NCBI GenBank assembly: GCA_903813345.2
Contig: CAIIXF020000002.1
Coordinates: forward strand, 7,957,555-8,021,554
Length of the DNA: 64,000 bases
Direction: 5' to 3'
DNA from: Owenia fusiformis
Taxonomy: Eukaryota > Annelida > Polychaeta > Sabellida > Oweniidae
Of the stretch, positions 10,726-23,608 are shown piece after piece (position 1 is the first letter of the stretch; each line of letters opens with the position of its first letter). The notes beneath the pieces were generated by a model. It was not told the origin of the DNA. It saw only the letters and a list, made by a program, of their open reading frames with translations, and did not search any database. Position numbers and translations under genes: made by a program.

Positions 10726-13700
10726 TATTGCCATTGATAAAAAATGGCAAATCTATTTGATTAGAATTCTTTACTTTGGGTATGACATGGGTGTAGTCAC
10801 CGGGGTTCGTGGTGTTCCTGCGAACCCCCGGTCGCGATCGGAAATTCCCGAAAATTCATTAATTAAATTACATGTCTTGTGACGCACTAAGTACATGTAT
10901 CAGTGTATCTTCTGAAATCAATATTTTATAATGAAGTCATTTGGAAGTGTATTTTTAAAATTTAAATCTCAAATAAAATAAGATTTGTGAAGAAAGTGAA
11001 AATCAGTTGATACTTTATTTTTGTTTGAAATGTATGTATGTACTTTTAATGGGATAATGTTTTTTTTGATATTCAAATGTTGCATTTTATACTTTACAGT
11101 ATCAACACATCGCGATCAGAAGAGTATCGTACAAGTCTATCGTTTAAAGATCACATCCTTTCGATGATTTTCACTTTCAGCTAGGCTAGGCTGGTTAAAT
11201 CCAGAATAAACTACATATGTTAATCCAGGAATTGATGACGGTATTTGAATGCCTATATTTTTAGTCTTGTATGACATTAACTCGTTTCTCTGAATTATAA
11301 ATGTCGTATAATGACGGTATAATGTTAACCTCTGAGTCAATTTGATAAATGGTTTTCCTTATACTTTTTCGGTTGCTATGACACCAATAGCGAGGCTGAT
11401 CGCCATAAAGAGGAACGTATTGATTTTTTGAATTTACAACAAAATACGAACGAAGAATTATTTGATGATATCGTATCCCTATGTCGATCCCAATACACAT
11501 TCCGATATACACTATGGTTTTGATGGGGATAAGAGGGGAGGGGGGGGGGGGGTTACCGAGGAACTTGAAATTTATTTAACCCATTATACCTATTTGGAGT
11601 TAATGCTTTAATAATTCCTACATGTACATCTTGCGTCGTTAAACCCAATTAATTATCATTTTGGACACCATGATCATTAGCTTTAAAATGATATATAAAT
11701 CGTGACGTCACTCTGGGGGTGCTGCGAAAATTAAAAAAAATGTACTCCTTGGCCCCCGTAGTAAATGTTTGTGTAAAAGTCATCATGAATTATTATGCAT
11801 TACAAAAATATGAGTTCCACTATCAAAATCCATATGCCTGATGTTTTGGAATCCTATACCTTTTTTTCAATAAACCCCAATTCTGTTCTTTTGTATTTTA
11901 ATAGATTTTCGATTTCCATGTTTACAAATAGACCTAAGAGGAGAAGGTACCATATAGTGAACTCTTAATTTATCTTTGGGGGCCTATTCCCTTTTCAAAC
12001 GACTCTTCACAAATTCTATTTTTAATATATTTCAATCGAAAGCATACAAATGAACATTTTATATAAAAGGGATTGTAATAGGCCACCCGAATTTTTTATT
12101 GATGCTTCACGTCGAAAAGTTGCAGTCCACATCATGATTTGCAATTTAACCCATCCCCCTCCCTTCCTAACCGTCCTCCAATCCCCCACCTTAAATCACA
12201 CAAAAATATTAGCTCATGACAATGTCACGAAAGGGCAATATATTCTGTCAAAGAAACGCTAGAAATTATGATACTAAAGCGGCGCAATATCGACCACATT
12301 TTGGAACGAGATTACTTAGACAACAGTAATTTCAATTATTGACTTCGGGGAGCCGAACCTTCTGTTAGGATCTTCTACCTAACACCGTCTACTGAAAGAT
12401 AGCGACGTTTCTAGAGCTTATTGACATTAGTTTAGAATTGAGGAAAGTAGGTATAGAATAAAATAAAAATTATTATACACTAAAGAAGATTAATTATGGA
12501 ATACAGAAGACATTATAGGATAAAGAGACAATATGGTAAAATGGAAACACTACAAAATAATAAGGTAAAACTTACTGTGGAATAAAGGACATTAACTATA
12601 AAGGAGACAATATAGAATAAGGAAGATTAAGGCTGTGCAATAAAAGAAATTAACTGGACCCTATAGAATAAAGGAGACGTGCTGTAGAATAAAGGATACA
12701 GTATAGAATAAAGGAGAAGGTATAGAATAAGGGAGATAAGTGTAGAATAAAAAAGATTGAATATAGAATAAGATTAAGATAGACGCTGTAGAATAAAGGT
12801 GACACTACGGAATAAAAACAAGTAACAAAAAGAATGGAAAATTATTTCAGTATGGGACTAAAATATAACTGGTATGTATTTTGATTTCATTGTTTCAAAA
12901 TCAAAATCATGTCAACCAATCTTCACAACAATTGGATGCTTGGGGTAGGCCTATTTACAGGTGTATTGAATTGTGCAAAATATTTGAAGATAAAACCATT
13001 TAAAACACGATCCAACAATTTCCCACCACACTTAAATATTTATTGGTATTAAAGAAATAAACCTATGTTTTCCTAGAATTTACTGATTTACCATCTCAAA
13101 TTCATAACAAGGCATTAAGATCACGCAAAATGTCACCCCCTGCCATTTGTTGCAGACGCCGAACGTCGACCGCCGTCCACAAAAAAAGTTGGAGAAATCT
13201 GTCCCTAATTGACTCATTTGAGAGCTAACGTAATACTCGTTCTGTGATACTCTCCCCTGAATCGGAATATAACACCATATTACCATCCAATTCCACAGGA
13301 TAATAGAAATGTGATATTTGCATTATCCCCACGAGGGTTGTTTCCATTATAGATAAGTGTATAATACTGTAACAAGCGAAGTGGCTTCTACTAAAGTTAA
13401 GATGATATTATGTTACTATAGGGATTAAAGCTATTGCCTAGCAAAAAGAGGAGTAAATAACCCAGAATTCCCTGATAAGCCTCCGTGCATACTGTACATC
13501 TCCATGCATACATGCATGAAGATTAGCCTAAAAACCTTTAGTCTAGCTGCAGGACTCGGTAACCCCCCTCTCTGTAACCCCCCCCCCTCTACTTGTTGTA
13601 GTGGTGAGTGTCGTAAGGGCTTGTAGCTAATCCGCTAAAGAACCGCGGAGAGGTTCACATATGAATTCTGGGTTATCCCCCTCTTGCTTTGCATACTTCT

Positions 13701-14080
13701 TAATCTGTTAATGAGGCGTCTCTCCTAGAACACGGGTTGTCCCGAGATCTTCATTTTTGATGCTGGGTGAACCTTCTTGGAGAAAAATCTCAGCAAAATT
13801 GAATTTATATTAAATGTTCGTGTAACGTTTGATATACCAATTTAAAGCAATAGATTCAACGTTGGTCTCATATTGACATTGAGGCCTGGAAAACACTATA
13901 AATCTGACAGAGTGATACATGTTCCGAACCGCGATTAAATGTTATATATAAACTCGTTGATTCGCACACTCGCAGTTCTATCATATACTCACTCGAGTAT
14001 AACGTATAAACGATGAACAGAATGCCCCATTACAATATCATGTTATAATGTAATTTAATATAACATAATATAATATGCTA
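10726..14080. other. intergenic, no gene recognised
   Basis: The stretch is AT-rich with a short GC hairpin at about 10799-10835 (ACCGGGGGTTCG type), a G-run at 11536-11553 and C-runs near 13560-13590. From 12440 to 12830 an irregular GAATAAAGGAGA motif recurs about fifteen times. No frame shows protein-like sequence. Confidence 0.5.
12440..12830. repeat. degenerate short-motif repeat (TAGAATAAAGGAGA)
   Basis: The motif is repeated at irregular 20-40 bp spacing with frequent substitutions. It is probably an old minisatellite. Confidence 0.55.
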
Positions 14081-14084
14081 AGGG

Positions 14085-14190
14085 TTGATGTGGAAAGGCA
14101 CTCCACCTCGATGGGAATCGAACCCACAACCTCCCGATTACATATAGTTCCCTGATACTATATATCATCAAAGGTTTCGTTGTTGTTTAT
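14085..14190 (-). repeat. tRNA-derived SINE fragment
   Basis: On the minus strand the segment carries GGTTGTGGGTTCGATTCCC, a good RNA polymerase III box B, in the context usual for tRNA-derived SINE heads. The acceptor and anticodon stems do not close, so I do not call it a tRNA gene. Confidence 0.5.
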
Positions 14191-14199
14191 GCTTGCTCT

Positions 14200-16015
14200 T
14201 CTTGTAAATGATGTCCCTTGTGTCAGATTTCTATATCATATTGGGAGACGAAAATCTAAAATGACATCTTCAACCGTCAATGGACAACCGTATTGATTTA
14301 GTGCTATATCCAATAAACGTAATTACATTGAGTACGACGGGCCTTTGTGGCACTCTCCTAATCAAATCCCAGTTTCGTTAATCAAATTTGATAGATTTTT
14401 GAACACCGTTCATCAAGGGAAATTTTTCTATCTTGCTTAAAGTTGCTTATATATTGACATATCGAAGGCAATAAGAGGTTTACACGACGCGCATGTTATT
14501 CCCTGGAGACAAAGTCAATAGATATTACTATACGTAAAATTGTTACGTTCGGTGTTGAACTGCATTCTCAGGGGATCAGCAATTCACAATCTTTAGGCCA
14601 TTGGAAGTTAATCCTCTGTTAAACGATGTCTGCCTGCCTATAGGCCAAACCTTTTTCTTTATCTCATTTTAAGAATTTTTACTTTTTCCTTTCCTTTTCA
14701 AGATGCTTCCCGCAGGCAATGTATTTAGCAAAATTAAAAAAATCATTTATACACCTGGACATGTACAGTGCATGGTGATCATAAAGAATATCTGCAATTT
14801 TCGAGTAAAAAGAAATGTACAGTCCTGCTAAATAGAGAATTAGTCGATAAACCTGAAGTTGAGTTAATTGGGTTGGTTTTTTAAAAACGTTTATTTTTGT
14901 TTTCGCTATTTAGTGTTACTTAAAAATGAATACAACTACAACAAAATGTAATAAAATACATATTATTATGACCCCATGCAGTAACGTTTTATCAAATGCT
15001 GAAGGCTTGCTCGGAACTCGGCTGTTCTCATTTGTTTCTCAATAATATTGATAAGATGTCTATAACTAAGGCTGCAAACGTGTCCGTTTCATTATCATAT
15101 ATCACATGTTATTTACATATTATCAAGCATTGTCAAAAAAATATTCATACAACAGTATTGTTGGACATGATAATGCGATTTCTAAATTGTTACGTTTTTA
15201 TTAAAAAGTAACGATATAATTTCAAGAAAGACGAGTGCATCCACTCTATCATCCTCCGGTCACAGGGCTTCAAAATCCAGAAAATATTCTAGGTACGGAT
15301 TCTGGACACCTACTTAGGAGGATGCCAGTATATTAACAGTTTTCTTTTACTAAATTTTTAAGCAGTTTGAGTGTTGTTGACTTTTATTTTTAATCAGTGT
15401 AATTAAAATTCATTAATTCTCAGTTTTGAAGAAATTATTTCAAGACAACGACGGGTTTGAAGGTTACTTAAAGAAATCAACGCGACGTCCTTATTAATAT
15501 AAGGGTTTATAAGGGACATTTACAATGTCCTAAAATAAAACTGATATATTTTTACTGTTTTAATCAACTTGTGGGTTGTAAGACCACACAACGCTCGTTA
15601 AAGTGATGAGAATTCCCACGGAAGGTTTACACTTTATTGTCTCTTTGTTGCAGTCGTTCTTGATTGGAAGATTAAAACGAACATTTACAATACTTTACTG
15701 GCAGGCAATTCATTACCTTTAATTAAAGAACGTGTATTTAATCAAAGACCAAACATCCATGCTTTTATTTACTCTCGGGAATTCGAAAAAAGCGATAATC
15801 AACCAAACACGTAACATAATTCTAATTTGAAGTATTTTGATTAGAAAATTCCATTCATATTTTTATGAGACATTAATTTCCGATATCTTGGCAGGGAATC
15901 GCTATTTTACAAGTAACGTGTGTTTGATTAAGAGCGTTTACATTATTTTGCCCAGGGGTGTATATCTATAAGTAGTACCAGGTCGCAGAATCGTGTTTTA
16001 AAGGTAAACCTTGTT
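14200..16015. other. intergenic, nothing recognised
   Basis: The stretch is AT-rich with only short chance frames on both strands. I see no repeat structure beyond simple A/T runs. Confidence 0.45.
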
Positions 16016-16017
16016 TA

Positions 16018-16659
16018 CAGGGTGACCCAAAAGTTGATAATCCTATTTTAGACTGATTTTCTCAGTTTTGATTGTTTTTTCGAGAGTTGTATTGTCTATA
16101 GAGGTATTCCATGTTGAACGCGTGTAATAGTCCCCATATTTGTCAAATGACTTTGAAAAATCACGTTTTTGTGTTAGCCTGCTCTCGCACGAATCGTTCA
16201 ACAATACATATTCATAAATATGAGTTCTTTGCCATTATTTGAGTGATTTCTGGATTGCTTACATACATGTTATCAATGGTATATCCGTTTTTAATATCTT
16301 TAAATGAAAATTCCATTTGGCTTAATGACATAATTATTACTGAATAGGGACGTAGCCAGCTTTCAGTCAGGGGGGGGGGTGCGATCGCCCAAAAAATTCG
16401 GGTTTTAGTCGGGAGGGGGTGCGATTGTGTGTGTAGGGGGTGCCCATCCCCATCCCCCTGGCTACGCCTATGCTGTAACTGACAGATTTCTGAACTTAAA
16501 GTTTGGACTAATTGCCGATAGACGAAAAACTTTAATTTTTAAAATTCTAACCGTTCTTTGGAACACTATCCTATCACGAATTATGATATCCACAAAATAA
16601 GAGTAGAGAAAAATTCAATCAAAAGTGAGGAATAAGTGGATTGCTTTTCTATCACCCTG
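16018..16659. mobile_element. TA-flanked inverted-repeat element (CAGGGTGA ends)
   Basis: It is bounded by TA on each side, with CAGGGTGA ends inverted at the other terminus and weaker similarity for the next ~15 bp. It contains a nested inverted piece at 16352-16478 (GACGTAGCCAG with its inverse CTGGCTACG) rich in G and C runs; a fragment with the same motif is at 63480-63580. Confidence 0.5.
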
Positions 16660-16814
16660 TATATTATATTCACGACTATTGGTATTCACCTACAGCAACT
16701 TGCGCCCTTGATGGCTACAGTCGTTTCAGGAGAAATAGTATAATGGTACGATGGTTAAGCTACGCGTTTTATACGCCAACTTGTACGTGAACGTGTAGAA
16801 TCATGGGCGTCTCC

Positions 16815-17035
16815 ATAGGGGTAGTCGAGTTGACCGGGCGAGAGCACTGAACACGCTAAGATAGGCGCTGTCGCCGTAACCACGAGGTCGTGAGTTCAAG
16901 ACGCATATAATCCTTGCGTTCATCAATACCCTCTCATAGTAATTGTTTGCCCTCTTGGGTATCAAGGTATTATTGTCAATATGAATGTAACTCTCTTTTA
17001 TCTAAGAGGTAAATAAATTATACATACATACATTA
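16815..17035 (+). repeat. tRNA-derived SINE with TACA tail
   Basis: A box A-like stretch (TAGTCGAGTTGACCGG) is followed ~60 bp later by a box B-like stretch (GGTCGTGAGTTCAAGAC), then a tRNA-unrelated body and a terminal ATACATACATACAT simple tail. This order is that of a tRNA-derived SINE. Confidence 0.6.
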
Positions 17036-18058
17036 GACCACTTTGGCTTATCTCGAAGTCTTACCCAATGCTATAAATGTAATAAGTGAAACTTTTTTAT
17101 TAATCTCAAAAAATGTTTTCGAAGGTCGTTTTGTTCCTAATATCGTTAATTTTAAATATCTTTTAACAAGCGGCACTTCACATCAATGCATAGCATTCAT
17201 CATCTTGTGTTTTAAAGAAATAGGAAATAAGCGAGAAAACAAACGAGAAATGAAAAATTGTAGTTCTCATAGAAACCAATGGTACCGGTACAGTAATATT
17301 TGAAACATAATATATTCTTCTTTTCAAGCTAGTTAGAAATCAACGTTGGTTTATTTTTGAAGTTTTGCATATTTAGAAATAATAAAAAATTCAAAAATTC
17401 AAGAATTTCAACTTTTTTCAAAAAACAGTTTCTTCAAAAATCTCTAAATTAGTTTTTTTAAAGTCACAAAAATAGTAAATTGATGATAAAAACGTGTTTT
17501 CAAACTCTGTATGGGGCCTTTAAAAACTTGACGCTTAACCTCCATAACATTGATCCATCATCTAGAATTCGTCGTACTGTGAGCTTCCCGGTAGTATAAT
17601 ATCAATAGGAGCCTCGTCGAGTCAATGATAGGACGTGTAAAAATGTATAAGCTTGGGTCAGGAGATTACCCGCGTACACAGTAACAGTGGATTGGTATTT
17701 CTATGAGTACGGATGGAATTTCAAAAACGATACAAAAAAATCAAGTGATGAATCACAAAAGCCATTTCTCATAACAATCAGTATTAGCTCTTCATTCGCT
17801 TCGCTCGCACGTTTTTCGCTAGTTCCGTCTTGATAAAAGTGAAGTCGCTCAAAATCCTACATAAAACACACACGTACTTTAATTGCCTTCATCATTTTAA
17901 TACTGATTTTTATTTCCTTTTTTCAGGTCAACCTTGTCGTTAAGGCCAACCTACAAAAGTGTGACGGTCTAAACACAAAAGAACTGGACAAACATGAATT
18001 TATCTATAGTGTTCATCTATCATAAACCACAAATATTGTCACAAACACAGACCAACAG

Positions 18059-18583
18059 CACTGTTCCACAACTAATTACTTTGACGGAACGTCAATGTAA
18101 CAAAATGGATGAACTTCCTGGTTACGAGTTTTTTGTTTTCTTGATTTAAACCTACATGTACTACCTACTCAAGTTGCAGATTATAATTTGGCACACAGCT
18201 AGACAATATAGTCTAGTTTTAATAAGTTTCTTCGATTTGGAATTTATTTTGTAAATGAAGTTGCAATTCATATATTTAGCCCCTCGCTTTTGTTACATTG
18301 ACGAAATTCCGTTATTTTACCATGTATATTACTTTGACTACTTACGTCAATGTAACAAACGCGATGGTCTACATACATGCATTACAGCTTTATTTACAAA
18401 TCAAATTCCAAATCGAGAGTATTTCTAAAAGCTAGACGATATTGTCTTACTGTGTGCCAAATGATAATCCGCAACATGACGTTTACGTAAGTTTAGATCG
18501 AAAAAACAAAAAACTCATATTCAGGAAGTTCATCCATTTTGTTACATTGACTTTCCGTCAAAGTAACTTGTTGTGGAACAGTG
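18059..18583. mobile_element. 525-bp palindromic element, CACTG ends, 5-bp target duplication
   Basis: The termini are CACTGTTCCACAA and its inverse, flanked by AACAG on both sides (18054-18058 and 18584-18588). The interior is a large inverted repeat with a central CGCTTTTGTTACATTGACG motif. The element at 58769-59295 has the same architecture and core. The matching position in duplication copy 2 (about 25140) is an empty site. There is no coding capacity. Confidence 0.85.
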
Positions 18584-19298
18584 AACAGCTTCACTGAACA
18601 CAATATTGTATTTAGGAGGAATACGATGGATGCATTTCATACATAAAAACAGCCATTCGATTAATTAATAAGACACTCAATAATTCAAATATGTCCGAGA
18701 GGTTTCAATATATTAACCTGGCATAAAATGACCTGACGCTGCAGATGTATTTGACCACGTAGATGTACACAGGACTGTAGGAATATGATATTGCATACAG
18801 TCTGATTGACTACAAGATACTTTTTTCTAATACCTTTCAACCAGCGGATAAAAAAGCAAAGAGGCTGAAATGCGTACTCTATCTAGTAACTATTGAACGA
18901 TAAATCGCCACTCTGAAGAAATATACGATAGTCAATTACTCAAGTCTTTCGACCAGCCGACTGATGAAAAATCAAAGAAACTAAATTTGAGGAATTGAAC
19001 CCTTATTGAGGCGCACAGAATAAAATATTGCCTTGGCGTTTAACTAAATGGATTGTAAAGTAATGCTATGGGACATGCCTTTATGGAGCAATCACGCATA
19101 CATATTATTTTCATGGAGTCGGAGGCTTATAAGATAGTGTGAGCCAGATCGGACAAAAATTGTAAATTATGATTAAATGGTTTGAAGGATGACACACTGT
19201 CCCAACGGTGTGTTCTACTGTTCCGTAGGATTGGGATTCTAAAATAAATCGCTTGGATTAACTGATATACTAAATACAGCATCCGTATTTCTTACCTA

Positions 19299-21350
19299 AT
19301 GCTCATGATGCTTCGTTGCAAATGTCACCCCGCTTCATCTAAAGCGCAAATATTGATCGCCGCCATTTTCATAATGTCTGTATTTACGTTCTGGACATCA
19401 CTATTACCGTATGAAGCAGCATCATGCGATCTTAACAACCCTCGAGTCGTTCACGTAAAAGCCGGGTGCTTGTGTAATAACGAAAAACGGGGACAACCCC
19501 CTACAGTAAAAGAACCACCTTATCAGTTCATGGAAGATACTCGCAGGCTCCAAGACACTTTAACTGATACATTAGAATTTACCAAGAGACTTGAAGCAGA
19601 ATTAAATAAGATAAAAAGCTCACTTGGGACGTTCATAAAGAGAAGTCGTAGCGGTGAAGTTATAATGGGAATACAGAATTCGATGGGCAAATTACAAGGG
19701 CTCCAGGATTTAATGAAAGAAAAATATCAGATAATACAACAATCAAATTCATACAAACACAGACTAGGTGGAAAAGAATTGGTGCCATCTGAAAAAGAGT
19801 TGGTACAGCCTGAAAAAGAATTGGTACCGACAGAAAAAGAGTTGGTACAACCTGGAAAAAGGTACCTTGTGTGTCCAGAAATGTTTAATGGAACGACATT
19901 CGGGTATCCATTTTTCTATGAAGGTTTTGTAGACCTGCCTTGTTACCACCCACCACTTTCAAGCTTGATCACTATCCTAATAAACATGGCAGATTACTCC
20001 CATCAAAATCATAAATCAATATCTGCAATTTTCAGAGGAGTATCAAAACATTTCAATGAAGTCCAATTGATAATTGGTCACCGTGCTGGACAAAATATAA
20101 AAAATGTCAAAATACATCATGGAGTCAATGTTAGTTTTTCAGAATTTTCTACAGAGGCAAATCCTGGCTTTATTTGGAATGAGCTCATTGGCCAAGTGAA
20201 GACACAATTTGTTTTGATTGGTCGTGATTTGCAAATGCTTACATGGGACATACGCCTTGATAGGCTGATTCGAGAGTCGGAACTTATGGACACGCCTATT
20301 GTGGGAGGAGCTATAAGGACAAACGATGGCCATTGGTCAATAGGATGTCAGCAATTTCGTTTTAGAAATTACACATTGGTTTATAAAAGCGGATATGATC
20401 TCTCAAATCACGAATGTGTCTTTTGCGATCACCTACAGGGGCCATTCTTAGCCAAAACCAGATTCATGACGTTATATCCGTTTAGTACAAGTTTGCCAAG
20501 AGAGGTTTTATTTGAGTCATTTTTTCTAAATGTCAATCAACATTTAAAAAAACAATTCCCTTTGTGTCCAGACAGTATGTTTCACGTTGAAACCACGCCT
20601 ATTCCTGAGAGAGATATTTGGATCCCTTTTGCCAAACGTTGGAATGTATATCGTTTGCGTTTGTCATCCGGCCAACTGTATGAGTTTGATTGCAAGGAGA
20701 GTAAAACTGGATTTGACAGAGGAGATGGTATGGCCCAATCTCCATGCAGACTACAAGAGCTAGCTGATCTCATTAAAGCAGTTATGAGTTTGTGTGAAAA
20801 AAATAACATTTTATGCGAACTTCAGGAAGGCACTGCCTTAGGCGCCGTGAAGTTCAACAAAGTCTTACCATGGGAATTAGACGCTGATGTCACATTCCAT
20901 TCCTCAAACTTTTCGAAATTTGAAGCTCTTGCGAGTTCATTTCAGAAACTCGGGTATGGCTTGTCAGTTATTAAGAAACCTTGGTGTTGTGTCGACGGTG
21001 TCATAGCCGGAGGAATATTTAACGTTTACTCACAAAACTGGAATGTTGAAATGTACGGTCAACATTTAATGGATTCCGAAAAAATGATCCTTAAAGGGTT
21101 ATCCCCAACACAAGTGCACTTTGATGGTCAATGGGTTAATGTACCAACAAACCCCGGATTATTTGTAAGGAACCGTTATGGAAAGGAGGTGTACCAACAT
21201 GCCCAACATTGGATGACCTTAGGGCACTCAACAGGATGGACCCCATATATACCTTCCAAGTTTAAAACCTGCTCAAAACCAGGAGACATGGCCTGCTTAG
21301 ATCAGTTCTTAGCAGACGGCAATCTACAATTTGAGGAACCACTCATTTAG
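19299..21350 (+). CDS. fukutin-related (LicD/FKRP-like) transferase, copy 1
   Basis: One uninterrupted exon of 683 codons. A type II membrane anchor lies at about residues 16-33, followed by a probable coiled coil (about 75-140). Residues 164-188 hold four EKELVQP-like units. A stem/GT-like domain spans about 190-460 and a C-terminal LicD nucleotidyltransferase-type domain about 484-650. The LicD core reads GTALGAVK, then PWELDADV at 524-531; the family acidic cluster is WDxDxD, so the first Asp is Glu here while D528 and D530 remain. A WCCVDG motif follows at 562-567. Family members transfer phospho-linked groups such as ribitol phosphate onto glycans in the Golgi. The substrate here is unknown. 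Start ATG chosen because the upstream frame closes and the anchor follows at once; ATGs at 19305 and 19308 are alternatives. Confidence 0.85.
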   Translation: MLMMLRCKCHPASSKAQILIAAIFIMSVFTFWTSLLPYEAASCDLNNPRVVHVKAGCLCNNEKRGQPPTVKEPPYQFMEDTRRLQDTLTDTLEFTKRLEAELNKIKSSLGTFIKRSRSGEVIMGIQNSMGKLQGLQDLMKEKYQIIQQSNSYKHRLGGKELVPSEKELVQPEKELVPTEKELVQPGKRYLVCPEMFNGTTFGYPFFYEGFVDLPCYHPPLSSLITILINMADYSHQNHKSISAIFRGVSKHFNEVQLIIGHRAGQNIKNVKIHHGVNVSFSEFSTEANPGFIWNELIGQVKTQFVLIGRDLQMLTWDIRLDRLIRESELMDTPIVGGAIRTNDGHWSIGCQQFRFRNYTLVYKSGYDLSNHECVFCDHLQGPFLAKTRFMTLYPFSTSLPREVLFESFFLNVNQHLKKQFPLCPDSMFHVETTPIPERDIWIPFAKRWNVYRLRLSSGQLYEFDCKESKTGFDRGDGMAQSPCRLQELADLIKAVMSLCEKNNILCELQEGTALGAVKFNKVLPWELDADVTFHSSNFSKFEALASSFQKLGYGLSVIKKPWCCVDGVIAGGIFNVYSQNWNVEMYGQHLMDSEKMILKGLSPTQVHFDGQWVNVPTNPGLFVRNRYGKEVYQHAQHWMTLGHSTGWTPYIPSKFKTCSKPGDMACLDQFLADGNLQFEEPLI

Positions 21351-23015
21351 AGTCGTTCTTGGTGACTCCCTATCCTGTACAGTCCCCTCTATAAGTTTCA
21401 TTTGTAATTTAGTCCCTCGGGTAGGGATTAATACAGATGAAATTTTAAACATGTTTCTATATTTTTGAGGGGAGGGTACACAGGTACATAAAGCATCACT
21501 CACTGCCATGACCAATTTTAATTGTATATGACGTGCAAGGACCTGGGGACAATTCGGGAAATGCGGGCTGATCTCAGCATTGAGCGTTAATCTCTACCTC
21601 ATTTAAAAAGCTAACTATGTGTTTTATATACCTTTTTGAAGTATTTTTTATTTGCATTTCAGTGAAATTATTTTTCCTTCAAAATTTTGATGGGATCCTA
21701 CATATTTTTAAAGTTAAATATACCCCGACATCGTCAAATACGCTGTAAGACGTAACACTATGCGCTTACGGGGCTCGTTGAAATTGGGATAACTTTTGAA
21801 ATAATGATCAAAATCGCACTAAAATTTCACATTTTATTCAATCGAACATGTGCATTTATGACGTCACAATTGCTTGACGGCTACAGTTCAAATTATCTTA
21901 AAACGAACGCTTTTAAAAATCTAAAAATTGTGTAAGGTTTTGAAGGCGAATGGGACGAGCAATAAGTTTACCTTCATTTAACCTTCTAATTTAGGTCTGA
22001 TTTGAAAGAAAAATTAACTGCACAATATTGTCATGGCGAAATTAACAAAACAATAACCAGTTTGTCTATTTTTCAAATAATATTAAAATAAGAGCTGGTT
22101 TTCGAGACTTGAAAAAAATGTGACGCATCGATTTTGTACCACAAATTCCATACATATCAATATTTACTAACGCCCCAAATGGATTTAGAAATATTGTCCT
22201 CGAGATCTTGCTACCCTGTGAATTTTGTAAAGATTAGATAACGATAAAGTATTTTATTTTTAGGTTGAGTAAACTTGTAAAAAATGTGACGCTTGTCGTT
22301 TTTGACGTTGTAAGGCTGTTTGCGCCCTATACTGCTCATTGTTTTGTTTTGTTTTTTTGACGCCATAATGTTACGCTAATTGTCCCCAGTTTCGTGCGAC
22401 GTGTAGTAGCCATTTTGAGTTTTTGATTTGAACTATATCGAGCCTCGTTCGATTGATAACTGAAACGTATCAGTACATACTCTGTAAAGATCACAATTCT
22501 AATCTCAAGCTGCTCATTTTTAATCCATAGTGATATTTTTTATTTATTAATAATTTTATTGTTTTTTGATCTAAGTCATTACGACATTGTAGCTGATTTA
22601 TTTTGAAGTTTTGTTACCATGTTGATACAGTAACTTTTCATTCAATATGATCAATACAAAGATTTTTATGTAACTATCAGCTAGAAAAAAAACAATTATT
22701 TAAATGAGAATCGGAGACAGAAGCAACTCTGTCAAAACAGTGTCTTAATTTCTATCATCTCAAAATCCAAAAGGTTCATATATTTTAATAAATTTAGAAT
22801 TCAATCAGGAGTGAACAATATTGACACAGTAAGATTTTCTATCTCCGATTCTCGCTATATAAATTGGCTTTTTGAGTAGGTTTGCTCTCAAGTATAGAGA
22901 CAGACTGATGTCACTTCTCTTGAATCAGCTGATTATACATTTTATATATTTCTTTTACTAATATTTTACAAATAAATGATACATAATAGGAAACACGTAA
23001 ATGACTACAAGTAGA
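21351..23015. other. 3' flank of FKRP-like copy 1; weak inverted repeats only
   Basis: There is no gene-like frame. Two low-confidence inverted repeats are visible. One has ACCTGGGGACAATT at 21541 with its inverse ending at 22391. The other is a ~150-bp hairpin at 22705-22857 (GAGAATCGGAGA with its inverse). Either could be an old MITE. Confidence 0.4.
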
Positions 23016-23019
23016 ATGA

Positions 23020-23608
23020 TTGTTGAAAATGGAAATGTATAACTTTGGGAAAAAATGTACTCATGTTTAAAAGCGGAACAATAATGAAAAGACGAATATA
23101 TAATTGGGGGAAGACATGTATATGTTTAAAACCAGAATAATTGTTGAAAGAGGAAATGTAGAATAGGGGAAAAATATGTAAATGTTTAAAAACAGAATAA
23201 TGGTTGAAATGGAAATGTATGATATTGGGAAAAACATTTAAACGTTTAAAAGCAGAATAATGGTTGAAAGGGGAAATGTATGATATTGGGAAAGATATGT
23301 AAATGTCTAAAAACAGAATAATGGTTGAAAGGGGAATGCATGATATTGGGAAAAAAACATTTAAATGTTTAAAAGCAGAATAATGGTTGAAAGGGGAAAT
23401 GTATAATATTGGGAAAAAAACATTTAAATGTTTAAAAGCAGAATAATGGTTGAGAGGGGAAATGTATGATATTGGGAAAAAAACATTTAAATGTTTAAAA
23501 GCAGAATAATGGTTGAAAGGGGAAATGTATAATATTGGGAAAAAAACATTTAAATGTTTAAAAGCAGAATAATGGTTGAAAGGGGAAATGTATAATATTG
23601 GGAAAAAC
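23020..23608. repeat. 59-63 bp minisatellite, about 10 copies
   Basis: The unit contains AAAGCAGAATAATGGTTGAA and GGGAAATGTATAATATTGGG. The copies at the 3' side are nearly identical and those at the 5' side are diverged. It lies between FKRP-like copy 1 and the homologous 3' flank, and has no counterpart in copy 2. Confidence 0.85.

Noticed and set aside
14085-14190. tRNA gene on the minus strand
   Set aside because: Box B is good, but the arms do not pair into a cloverleaf; a SINE remnant fits better.
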